Positions 55,613 to 64,000 of a DNA stretch of 64,000 bases are shown piece after piece. Source of the DNA: Hippasteria phrygiana (Eukaryota; Echinodermata; Asteroidea; Valvatida; Goniasteridae); the NCBI GenBank assembly GCA_037893225.1, contig JAZGUH010000184.1, forward strand, positions 1,984,001 through 2,048,000, written 5' to 3'. Position numbers and translations under genes: made by a program. The number at the start of each line of letters is the position of its first letter. Position 1 is the stretch's first letter. Under the pieces are notes generated by a model. It saw nothing but the letters and a program-made list of their open reading frames with translations. It ran no database searches and was not told the DNA's origin.

Positions 55613-57700
55613 CTTGACTGCTGCCAGCAACTCAGAAAAATCGCGAGAAACACCTCAACTTTACGACACCAAAATGTAACTTTCGTTTGACGACTTGCCT
55701 GAGCTTCGATCGTCTGCGTTTTTTTAGTGAATTCAGTTTGTGCACAGTGAATGCAATGGAAATTGAGGCCGTGTTCTGTATGGGAACTGCAAGAGGGTGT
55801 GGGTCTTTTGTTGTGCAGTGAAGCGGAACGACAAGTTTTGTGTGGGTGTCGCTGGGCCCAATTTGTTGTCAAACCTGGGGTGCGTTTTGGCGGTCATAAC
55901 CGAAAACTGGTTCTGTTGTTTCTCTTTCGTTAATCATTTTGGGTATATTTGAGTATAATTCTCTCCCATTTAAAATTCTCAAATGAAATTAATCGACAAG
56001 AATTTACTGAACAACTTGTTTATGACAGAAGCACGATACCGGGAAAAGGGAACACCCCCCCCCCCCCCCCCCCCCCTCCTCTTTTGTGTTGGTTTGGGCG
56101 GGCCGTGCATAATTGTTTGCACTTAAAAAAAAAAGCATAACCCTAACAGTAACAGTACACTAAACCCTATAAAACCCTATTTCCCACCATAATCCTCACC
56201 CTTTCCCAATGTTTCTCTCTGTTTTGGTGGGGGGGGGGGGGGGGGGGGGGGTCTAATGGCAATGCGCAGTATACCCAACAAGTCGGATTTTATAGGGAGT
56301 GGATATTCACGCGAGACGCGAGACGCGACACTCCCCGTCCAAACTTAAGTTGTCAATTTGTTTTTTCCTTGTATACTGCCTCTCTTAATTGGAACTCCTT
56401 TACTACCTGTAACTATGGAGGAATAAGAACACAACCTGCATCTTTGTTCGTTCACAATTCCAACGAAACGTGAATAGTGTAGCCCACACCATGAGTAGCC
56501 TTTTGTTGGGCGATACCATAGGCCCTAAACAAAAAACGTTGACATCGGACTCGACGTCAATAACAGATTGCTCGAAAGTTTTGGTTAAATAAAGATGAAT
56601 AGCCTTGCAGTGCTTTTTAGGCGTGGCACCCCAACAAGATAATTTTTCAAATTGAATTGCTGATTTCAATTTGTTAGCATCAGATAAGTATGAACTTTCC
56701 AATGAGACATCCCCCCCCCCCCCAATTTTTTTTTACAAAATTAAATGTGAAGGTAAGTTTCAGTAATTTTTGATTATAAGCGGGACGCTCCTGATCCTAT
56801 TCCGACTATAGAGGAATCCAACAACGAGTTTAGCGCCGATCTGCGCACTTCCGCGTTTGAAAACGAGGATCTCTATATATCACGTACAGTAAACAACTTT
56901 CTGCTGATCTGCGCCTGCGCTGCCTTATATGGCATGATTAATTCATGCATGAATGAATGTGCTGAAAAGCGTTGTTTTGTTTGCCACTGACATTCTCGCT
57001 TTAAACCCGGAAGTGCACAGAAGGGGCTAATGTGAAATTCCTCTATTAGGGCAGTCACGCGCGTAAAGACCAAATATATTGCATAATGCATTTCTGTTTT
57101 TAATTCAAACACTTTTCCTCCATAAGTCCATTATTTGTTTGGAGGATATCCATTGAACTGAAATTCAGTGTAAAGCACGGACCCGTTGCAGTTTTGTCAT
57201 TATTATCTGGTCATCAATTTGCACTATTTTAAACTGTTGTGAATGGAAATCCTGTATGAAAATCCATTATTGTCTAGTTTCTCAGCTCGGCCCAGTCAAA
57301 GAACAAATTATTTCAAAAAATAAGACGCCACATGTTATTCTCATCACCAAATCTCCTTGTATTTTGAAGTCCAGTTAGCACACTCTTAAATGCCACATAA
57401 AATGGTCGGCCCTGTTTTTTGGCAAAAAGGCTGTATATCTTCTAAATGATATGAGAAAATCTAGTTTGAAAGTTCCACTGCTTTTAAGCTCTTAATTAAA
57501 CAAAACAAAAACACTGAAAGAGTTGCGCCCTTATTCCTCAAAAATACCACTTTTTGACCAGATTTTCTTGTAAAATAAATTGAAATTTGAAAGTACTGAT
57601 CCCAAGAAAAGGGTATCAGTCAGTGGCAGAACTCTGGGGGAGGGGGGCATGGGGGTGGCCATATAGGGAGGGGCACAGCTGGAAATCGTTGGAAAACTGC
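55613..57700. other. Upstream region of gene 1, no gene recognised
   Basis: The 5' UTR and promoter of gene 1 should lie here on the minus strand, but I see no clear TATA box or initiator. A poly-C run (56056-56076) and a poly-G run (56229-56252) and another C run (56711-56722) are present. No exon or recognised transposon is visible up to 57700. Confidence 0.45.
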
Positions 57701-57708
57701 CCTGTAGC

Positions 57709-57820
57709 CTTTAGTCAAGGCGCTCGTGGCTACCCGGACGAGTGGCGCGCTGGACATGCTGGCATTCAGGGCGCGTCACGTGTCCAGCTGGTAGCCACGC
57801 GCGCCTTGACTAAAGGCTAT
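57709..57820. repeat. Imperfect inverted repeat
   Basis: TAGCCTTTAGTCAAGGCGCT CGTGGCTACC at the left pairs with GGTAGCCACGCGCGCCTTGA CTAAAGGCTA at the right, with CAGCTGGACACGTG-type inner pairing. About 110 bp, a MITE-like hairpin. Confidence 0.65.
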
Positions 57821-58029
57821 CATCCACCCGGTTTCCACCCAAAGGTTGGAAACGAGCGCCGTTTTTCTCTCGGTTTTTTCGCCATATAACAACGCAAAAC
57901 TTTAAACAGGTGAGTGGAACGATATTTCCTATAACACACTAACCCCCAAATCCGCCCATTTTTGAAAATTGCAACAATGACCAATCATATACACAGCCTT
58001 TAACACAACCCCACAGACTAGCACGTATT

Positions 58030-58462
58030 TTTATGTCCGAGGACCGATTTTTAACAAAAGACCAACTCCCGAGGACAAGAAAAATTCCTTTGTATTTTCT
58101 TTCTCCTCTTGTCCTCGAACGTATACAGAACATGTACACACACATCTACCCCTATGTACGTACAGGTAAACGCTATGGCTTTTGAGATTTCAATGGGGAC
58201 AAAGGAGAATAAAAGAAGGAAAGTAAAGTCCACAATAGAGGTACATGTACCCCGTATGAGTACATATGTGAGGATGCGTTTGTAAATACCGGCAATCGTG
58301 GACTAGGGACAAAAGGGTTAGGGTGTAGACAAAGGGTCCACGATTGACCGAAACGTCCATGATTGAAAATCGTGAACAAAACATATGGGAGGCCTCCCGA
58401 AAAAGTTAAAGTTTAAACAAAAGAGGGGCAATAGGAGGTCCGCGATTGCCGGTATTTACACA
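58030..58462. mobile_element. Family E (inverted) and complete family D copy
   Basis: At 58036-58130, GGACCGATTTTTAACAAAAG and CTTTCTCCTCTTGTCCTCGA are family E in inverse sense. At 58283-58462 a full family D copy has terminal repeats TGTAAATACCGGCAATCGTG GA and TCCGCGATTGCCGGTATTTA CA. This copy best defines the D element (about 180 bp). Confidence 0.7.
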
Positions 58463-58814
58463 CTAGTGTGCGTTAACTCTGTGGGGTAGGTTGATTTCTG
58501 AAGACCCAATTGCGGGGTAGCATTGTCCCCATTGTTACCCTTTCTTCCATGTACCCAGCAAGGAGACTAATGTAAGAACACACCTAACGGCCAGGTCTTC
58601 AGTCCCTTAACTTTTAACTTTATAATTTTATCCACGGCGAATCCAACATAACCCAAGATTTTAGAGAAATAAAACAACACACAAAAATTTTGATTTTAAA
58701 TAATGCCTCTTTATATTTATACTTGAATGTTCTCAACCAATAGCAACAGAGCAGAAAACAAAGACCCCTGGTAAAAGATGTCCCAATTCTGATCTCTTCG
58801 AAGTGGATTTTCAA

Positions 58815-59000
58815 AGTGAACAAAGAAAACTGGCAGGAGCGGGATTTGAACCTGCAACCTCCGGAATACTGCACCAGTGCTCTACCAACTGAGCTATCTT
58901 GCCCTATGTTGGCGATCTCCCAAATTGTCAGTACATGTATCTTTGTTCGGGTGGGCGCTAGTCAGAAGTCATAAACCCAGAATGCCGTATAGCCAGGGAT
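58815..59000 (-). mobile_element. SINE family 1, copy 3, minus strand
   Basis: Read on the minus strand it has the full order: GATCCCTGGCTATACGGCAT, TATGACTTCTGACTAGCGCC C, ACAATTTGGGAGATCGCCAA, GGGCAAGATAGCTCAGTTGG TAGAGC and AGGTTCAAATCCCGCTCCTG CCAG. A second, damaged end of the same SINE follows at 59130-59200. Confidence 0.72.
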
Positions 59001-59279
59001 CACGCCCCAACTTTACGATATAACCTGGGAAGCGACATTGTGGGGATCACTCAATGAGGATACGACTTTTTAACTTTCACATCATCAAACAAACCACAAG
59101 GAAAACTTTGAATGAATTTTCAAAGTAAACAAAGAAAACTGGCAGGAGCGGGATTCGAACCTGCTGCCTTCAGATTACCATACCGGTGATCTACCAACCA
59201 GTCTGCAGAAGCAGATCATTGACTTGCATTTCTACAATGGATTTTCATTTTCAGGCAAGTCCACATTCTGAAATCATCT

Positions 59280-59616
59280 AATGAATAAACATGTGCAAAT
59301 GAATAAACATGTGCAAATGAATAAACATGTGCAAATGAATAAACATGTGCAAATGAATAAACATGTGCAAATGAATAAACATGTGCAAATGAATAAACAT
59401 GTCAAATGAATAAACATGTGCAAATGAATAAACATGTGCAAATGAATAAACATGTGCAAATGAATAAACATGTGCAAATGAATAAACATGTGCAAATGAA
59501 TAAACATGTGCAAATGAATAAACATGTGCAAATGAATACACATGTGCAAATGTATAAACATGTGCAAATGAATAAACATGTCCAAATGAATAAACATGTG
59601 CAAATGAATAAACATG
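59280..59616. repeat. 18-bp minisatellite, about 18.7 copies
   Basis: Unit ATGAATAAACATGTGCAA with one missing base near 59403 and a few substitutions (ATACACATG, TGTATAAAC, CATGTCCAA). It contains the palindrome ACATGT. Repetitive frames (FIHLHM, NKHVQM) are artefacts. Confidence 0.94.
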
Positions 59617-59689
59617 TCACTACATTTTTGCCTGTTTTTAGCATTCTTCAGAGAACAGCTTGTTGAAACGTAATATTAAAGTCAAGATC

Positions 59690-59880
59690 ATGGGGATAGC
59701 ACAGATTGTGGGTTAACTGCAGGAGGGTCATGGTGCTTGTGTCCTTGAGCAAGACACTTTGTCACATTGCTTCTCTCCACCCAGGAGTAAATGGGGTACC
59801 TGTATTTGATTAGCCTATGTACGCTTAACTTGCAGCTGAGGCTGCATACTCCCTAGGGAGCTGAGGTTTCAGGAATGATT
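59690..59880 (+). mobile_element. SINE family 2, 3' part
   Basis: TCCTTGAGCAAGACACTTTG, CTTCTCTCCACCCAGGAGTA AATGG, TTGATTAGCCTATGTACGCT TAACTTGCAGC and CCCTAGGGAGCTGAGG match 16806-17045. Confidence 0.6.
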
Positions 59881-59924
59881 GAAATTTATTTTGGCATGCA
59901 CCTGTTGTGTCAAGATCATAACGG

Positions 59925-60200
59925 GTACATACAGCATTCTGATAACAAGAAACCAAACTCAAGCTTGTGTTTTTTAGGAAATATTTTATCAAGTGTCAAG
60001 AACAGAAACAATAAACATCTGTCCACAAAAATGTGGCATTTAACACTACTAAGCATCATAACTTTTCTATTAAAATAGCGAGTCGTATCTGTATATTTTT
60101 TATATAATATTCGAATGTGCAAAAAAGGTATTCGAATATTCAGTTGCCGATCAAATATTCAAATATTCGGTATACTGGAGACAGCTCTAGGTGTGTGGAA
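59925..60200. mobile_element. Element family J, partial copy 3
   Basis: CTGATAACAAGAAACCAAAC at the left and GGTATTCGAATATTCAGTTG, then ATTCAAATATTCGGTATACT at the right. It resembles 46150-46440. It lies downstream of the ELP6 stop codon and may be part of its 3' UTR or beyond. Confidence 0.5.
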
Positions 60201-60407
60201 AAACATATTAGAATTGGACTAATAGGGTTAACATAGTCTTTGTGTTTGTTGCAAAAACAGGTAAAAATTCACACGATCCCAACTTGTATGTACTGAGTTG
60301 TATGCCGTGATACCGCAGCGCGTGTTCCGTCTCCACCTGGCTGCACGAAGGCAACGAGGTAAACATGGTGTAGTGTCATTACATCGTAGGTCTATCAGGG
60401 GGCAGCT

Positions 60408-60539
60408 TCATAAAACAGCAGATGACGTTCCAACAGCGAAAAATATCACAGTTTTGTCGAGTATTTTATACTGCAGTGCCCTATCCGGTTGGTTCCGGCT
60501 AGGTCTGGTTCCATCTGGTTCCCTCCCGATGATCTTGAG
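60408..60539 (-). CDS. ELP6: ELP6 terminal exon with stop codon
   Basis: Exon of 132 nt (43 codons and TGA). The acceptor is CTTCTTTTCAG in phase 0. It encodes LKIIGREPDGTRPSRNQPDR then ALQYKILDKTVIFFAVG and TSSAVL before the stop. The end matches the human C-terminus (YQYKIQDKSVSFFAKG and PAVL). A Harbinger-type MITE starts only about 26 bp upstream of this exon. I see no certain poly(A) signal; an AATAAA complement occurs near 59884, about 520 bp downstream. Confidence 0.9.
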   Translation of the reverse strand, partial: LKIIGREPDGTRPSRNQPDRALQYKILDKTVIFFAVGTSSAVL

Positions 60540-63500
60540 CTGAAAAGAAGAAGTCAACAAACTTAGGGAGCACTGGCTAACCCATTGTCGGGCCAGGCCA
60601 TTGAAAAGCCTGGCCACACCCAGCCTTCTGGCTTTTTTATGTGAGCCACAAATCACCTAACAATAGAGCATCTGCTAGTGATTGCTTTTGTTGTCATTCC
60701 ATTCACGGGCCGGAGATCAAGTCTGTCTGGACTCCATCATTAGTGGGCAGTTTATTGTGTACAACCAGGGGATTACAAAAGCCCGAAGGCCCGGGGCTAA
60801 TTGGCCAGGCTTTTCAACGGCCTGGTCCGACCATGGGTGAGGCAGTGCTCCCTCATCAGGTGTAGCTCTGCCAAAATGCTATTATGAGAAGGGTTTATGA
60901 AAGAAATGAGCAGAAATATATAATAACCTGGCCATGGACATCTTTGGAGAAGCCGCTGCCTAGGCCCTGCACTTGGAGTAGACAGTGGGCTCTGTGTCTG
61001 AGTTGTGTAATGAGAGCAACATTGGCTTCATCGTCGACATCGGCATCGTGGTGGACTAGGCAGGCCAGGGTTGTATTGGGCTATTAGAAGGAGAGAGAAG
61101 GGGGATATTAGATTCATAAAACAATATTATCAATCAAAGTAACAATTGTGTGAATTGTGTGGCCTCAATTGAACAGTTTTCAGACTCGGATCTTATGCCA
61201 AATGATGCTACTGGCATCTTTGGGAATTGTGGAACGATCTTGCCCTTAGATCTGATTAAGAATAAAGCGCCTTTACACAAATGGGAGACTTTTGAGACGT
61301 TGCTGGCAGGAGACATACCAGTCCTTTTGCTAGTTCTGAGCATGCGCGCGCAGTCCTCAGCATGCGCGCGCAGTCCTCAGCATGCGCGCGCAGTCCTCAG
61401 CATGCGCGCGCAGTCCTCAGCATGCGCGCGCAGTCCTCAGCATGCGCGCGCAGTCCTCAGCATGCGCGCGCAGTCCTCAGCATGCGCGCGCAGTCCTCAG
61501 CATGCGCGCGCAGTCCTCAGCATGCGCGCGCAGTCCTCAGCATGCGCGCGCAGTCCTCAGCATGCGCGCGCAGTCCTCAGCATGCGCGCGCAGTCCTCAG
61601 CATGCGCGCGCAGTTCTCAGCATGCGCGCGCAGTCCTCAGCATGCGCGCGCAGTCCTCAGCATGCGCGCGCAGTCCTCAGCATGCGCGCGCAGTCCTCAG
61701 CATGCGCGCGCAGTCCTCAGCATGCGCGCGTAGTTCTCAGCATGCGCGCGCAGTTCTCAGCATGCGCGCGGTTCTCAGCATGCGCGCGCTGTTCTCAGCA
61801 TGCGCGCGCTGTTCTCAGCATGCGGACGCAGTCCTCAGCATGCGCGCGCATTTCTCAGCATGCGCGCGCAGTTCTCAGCATGCGCGCGCAGTTCTCAGCA
61901 TGCGGGCGTAGTCCTCAGCATGCGCGCGCAGTCCTCAGCATGCGCGCGCAGTCCTCAGCATGTGCGCGCAGTTCTCAGCATGCGCGCAGTTCTCAGCATG
62001 CGCGCGCAGTCCTCAGCATAAGCGCGCGGTTCTCAGCATAAGCGCGCGGTTCTCAGCATGCGCGCGGTTTTCAGCATGCGCGCGGTTCTCAGCATGCGCG
62101 CGCGGTTCTCAGCATGCGCCCGTAGTTCTCAGCATGCGCGCGCGGTTCTCAGCATGCGCGCGCAGTCCTCAGCATGCGCGCGCAGTCCTCAGCATGCGCG
62201 CGCAGTCCTCAGCATGCGCGCGCAGTCCTCAGCATGCGCGCGCAGTCCTCAGCATGCGCGCGCAGTCCTCAGCATGCGCGCGCAGTTCTCAGCATGCTCG
62301 CGCAGTCCTCAGCATGCGCGCGTAGTCCTCAGCATGCGCGCGCAGTTCTCAGCATGCGCGCGCAGTTCTCAGCATGCGCGCGGTTCTCAGCATGCGCGCG
62401 CAGTTCTCAGCATGCGCGCGCAGTTCTCAGCATAAGCGCGCAGTTCTCAGCATGCGCGCGTAGTCCTCAGCATGCGCGCGTAGTTCTCAGCATGCCCATG
62501 ACCGGTTAAAACAATGGGAAGGGAATGGTATGTCTATCTGCTGCCCCCAGCATCTCAAAAGACGTCTCCCATTGACAACACTTCTGACCCACACCAAACA
62601 ATTTATCACCAACCTGAGTGGCCTGGCAGTAGTGTACAAATTGCATCACTTGCTGAACGCTCAGTCCCAAGGATATGAGCACACTCAGGTCGTCAATTAT
62701 TAGCAACCTGCTCTCTGTGTTCTCTCGATCACCTTGTTCAGGGGTCGTTGCTTCTCGAATAATGTTGTACAACGGCTGAACCGTAGCTGTCTCATCTCTG
62801 TGTGAAGGCAAAGAAATTCAAGCAAAGATTATTTTGTGTTGACCCGTTATCTTTGGCCTACGATGCTCTATCCGGGAGTCAAAAGAAGGCGCCCCTTTGA
62901 ACATTTAGTTATAAACACTCAAACAGCCTGGGGAGGGGGAATCATCCACCTCCTTGCTCCTCATAATGTTGCAGTGCTTTTTTTCCTGAATACGAAGGGG
63001 TGGGGTTTCTGTTATCAACTTGGATAAGAAATGTGCAGTATGATGGTGATGCTGTAACAGAGATTTTAAGACATACTATGTATTCTAGAAAAGAATATGA
63101 TAAATGAAAGGGATTTCAGTACTGATTTCATGAACAATTGTGTGTGGTTATACTCGACTTTCAATGATGGTCATTTAAATTGACTTATTTAAAACAAATG
63201 TTTTATGCAAACGGTACAATAGTAAAACAAATCAAAAAAATTGATTTAAATAAAAAAATCTGATTTAAATTTTTTAAAATCAGATTTTTGTTATTTAAAA
63301 AAGAAAATCATAATTTTTATTAACCCTGTGTACAATGTATGTTGCTTGTCACTGGTATTTAGCTGTTGTTTGCTTTGCAAGAATTTTGAGTGCTCAGCAA
63401 ATTCTTGTGGTTAGCACATCCAAGGAATAAGCCAGTTCGCTATTTCGATGAAGTAGTCCCAGGTCAAAGGTTATTCGGGATAAAATTGCTGCCGTAATGT

Positions 63501-63806
63501 CATGCGATGTTACGCAAACACCCATTCTGATTGAAATTAACACGTGCGTGCTGTGCGGCCACCTTGCGCATTTATACGCGCGCATTAGTTATCCCGAATG
63601 ACCCGTGGCCCGTCATTGTGCACATGCACAGTTGAAATACCGAATTCGCTTATTGACGATGCTGATGCACACCTTAGACACTGCAGAACCATTGGTTCGT
63701 CGTGCTGGCCGCAATCAATCCCAGCATGCATCAGTTGAAGGGAGAAGTCTAACCCATTGATGAATGCCAGCTGTCCACAGTCTCTTTTGGAGGCTAGATT
63801 AACTCC
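60408..63806 (-). CDS. ELP6: Gene 2 (span of 4 exons): Elongator complex subunit 6, 5' exons beyond the window
   Basis: Exons 63673-63806, 62614-62797, 60928-61080 and 60408-60539 join in frame and end with TGA at 60410-60408. ELP6 is a RecA-fold, ATPase-like subunit. With ELP4 and ELP5 it forms the hexameric ring of Elongator, which helps modify wobble uridines of tRNAs in the cytoplasm. The match to vertebrate ELP6 runs through the whole visible part: GVNLASKRDCGQLAF, LQCLRDE then PLYNIIREA, LLIIDDLSVLISLG, FVHYCQAT, GFSKDVHGQ and the C-terminal LQYKILDKTVIFFAVG. About 200 codons are present. The N-terminal part (roughly the first 70 residues) is off the right edge. Confidence 0.92.
60566..60852. 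mobile_element. Harbinger-type MITE family B, copy 4, inside the last ELP6 intron
   Basis: GGGAGCACTGGCTAACCCAT at the left, GGGTGAGGCAGTGCTCCC at the right, flanked by TTA (60563-60565) and TCA (60853-60855, one change). It fills most of the 388-bp intron between 60540 and 60927 and begins only 26 bp from the terminal exon. Confidence 0.8.
60928..61080 (-). CDS. ELP6: ELP6 internal exon (c)
   Basis: Exon of 153 nt (51 codons), phase 0-0. The acceptor is CTCCTTCTAATAG and the donor CAGGTTATT. It encodes PNTTLACLVHHDADVDDEAN, then a VALITQLRHRAHCLLQ strand-helix and GLGSGFSKDVHGQ. Human ELP6 has VLVHD with an acidic loop, LSHQSHLILRAEGL and GFCRDVHGQ at the same places. The donor GTTATT is weak. 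The exon gives no long open frame and is identified by homology and phase. Confidence 0.86.
61336..62493. repeat. 1.16-kb minisatellite, 20-bp CG-rich unit, about 58 copies
   Basis: Unit CAGTCCTCAGCATGCGCGCG. The left third (61350-61730) is nearly homogeneous; the middle (61730-62150) has many variants (GTTCTC, loss of CGCAG, CATAAGCG) and the right part is regular again. GCATGCGCGCGC is alternating purine-pyrimidine. It lies in the ELP6 intron between 61081 and 62613. SACARSPQHARAVLSMRAQ-type frames are artefacts of the unit. Confidence 0.95.
62614..62797 (-). CDS. ELP6: ELP6 internal exon (b), RecA-like core
   Basis: Exon of 184 nt, phase 2 to 0. The acceptor is CTTCACACAG and the donor CAGGTTGGT. 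It encodes DETATVQPLYNIIREATTP, then SRLLIIDDLSVLISLGLSV and MQFVHYCQATQ. IIDDLSVL aligns with the Walker-B-like strand of the Elp4-6 RecA fold. The VREA and HYCRAT blocks of vertebrate ELP6 are recognisable. Confidence 0.92.
63240..63305. repeat. A+T-rich hairpin
   Basis: AAAAATCTGATTTAAATTTT pairs with the following TTAAAATCAGATTTTTGTTA. About 50 bp in an ELP6 intron. Confidence 0.6.
63426..63656. mobile_element. MITE family G, copy 3, close to an ELP6 splice donor
   Basis: AATAAGCCAGTTCGCTATTT at the left, AAATACCGAATTCGCTTATT at the right. It carries the same GGTTATTCGGGATAAAATTG and CACGTGCGTGCTGTGCGGCC blocks as copies 1 and 2, in inverse sense. Its end is 16 bp from the donor of the ELP6 exon at 63673-63806. 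Confidence 0.7.
63673..63806 (-). CDS. ELP6: ELP6 internal exon (a)
   Basis: Exon of 134 nt, phase 0 to 2. The acceptor is CTTTGTGTAG and the donor AGGTGTGC. It encodes GVNLASKRDCGQLAFINGLD and continues to MVLQCL. Human ELP6 has the same pattern of Gly-Val-x-Leu, Arg-x-x-Gly-Gln-Leu and x-x-Gly-Leu. The split Arg codon (AG+A) is completed by the next exon. Confidence 0.88.
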
Positions 63807-63867
63807 CTACACAAAGGAAAGATTACACAAATTATTATTACTTATTTTTATGGAAGTCTAGGTAAAG

Positions 63868-64000
63868 GGCTACAACAGAGGTGGTGGGGTTGGCCACATT
63901 TTAGGTTGCCAGCCCTACCACCCTTACGGTTTTCCTGGGTTCAGATCTACATGTAAATAGAGGATAAATCTTCAATAGATACCAAAGAAATTATCCCAAT
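63868..64000. repeat. Partial repeat, second copy of 14150-14375
   Basis: GGTGGGGTTGGCCACATTTT, GCCAGCCCTACCACCCTTAC and TAGAGGATAAATCTTCAATA match the earlier copy in opposite orientation. The element is cut by the right edge of the window. Confidence 0.5.

Noticed and set aside
57587..57889. 100-codon frame on the plus strand as a gene
   Set aside because: Most of it is an imperfect inverted repeat (57709-57820). No domain is visible.
61150..62509. Long plus-strand frames with a QHARAVLSMRAQSSACARS-type repeat
   Set aside because: They come from the 20-bp array inside an ELP6 intron on the opposite strand, with three overlapping open frames and no conserved domain.

Overview
The window is metazoan nuclear DNA. 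It has long introns, GT-AG splice sites, tRNA-derived SINEs, many inverted-repeat DNA transposons and large minisatellites. The protein families (HYR, SEA and EGF modules on one membrane protein) and the style of the repeats suggest an invertebrate deuterostome. An echinoderm is my first guess and amphioxus the alternative; the sequence alone does not settle this. Two genes can be supported, both on the minus strand. GENE 1 covers almost the whole window. I assembled 18 coding exons between 55612 (start codon) and 664; the gene runs off the left edge. Together they give 3570 nt, exactly 1190 codons, with no stop and with matching intron phases throughout. The product starts with a signal peptide. 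Nine HYR domains follow, each a single exon with phase 1 introns on both sides. Then come two SEA domains (two exons each), one EGF domain split by a phase 2 intron, one transmembrane helix and a proline-rich cytoplasmic tail. This is a single-pass cell-surface or matrix receptor architecture. The second SEA domain carries a GS-I-I element like the autoproteolysis site of SEA domains. GENE 2 lies upstream in the same orientation. Four exons (63806 to 60408) encode the C-terminal part of Elongator subunit ELP6; its first exons are beyond the right edge. The rest is repeat DNA. Large tandem arrays are an 18-bp array at 11.8 kb, a 12-bp array at 23.5 kb, a 3.9-kb array of a G-rich 20-bp unit at 39.7-43.5 kb with a visible higher-order pattern, a 16-bp array at 43.7 kb, an 11-bp array inside a 520-bp foldback structure at 44.2-44.7 kb, a CAAGTC-rich array at 48.4 kb, an 18-bp array at 59.3 kb and a 1.16-kb array of a 20-bp alternating purine-pyrimidine unit inside an ELP6 intron (61.3-62.5 kb). 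Mobile DNA includes a decayed Tc1/mariner element with long terminal repeats, a Harbinger-like element nested in a Harbinger-type MITE, a pogo-like MITE with a hAT-like MITE nested in it, a second hAT-like MITE with an 8-bp target duplication, a LINE 3' end, two SINE families and a dozen recurring MITE families. The very long open frames at 39.6-44.0 kb (up to 1469 codons) come from the tandem array and are not genes. No bacterial, plasmid, phage or CRISPR feature is present.
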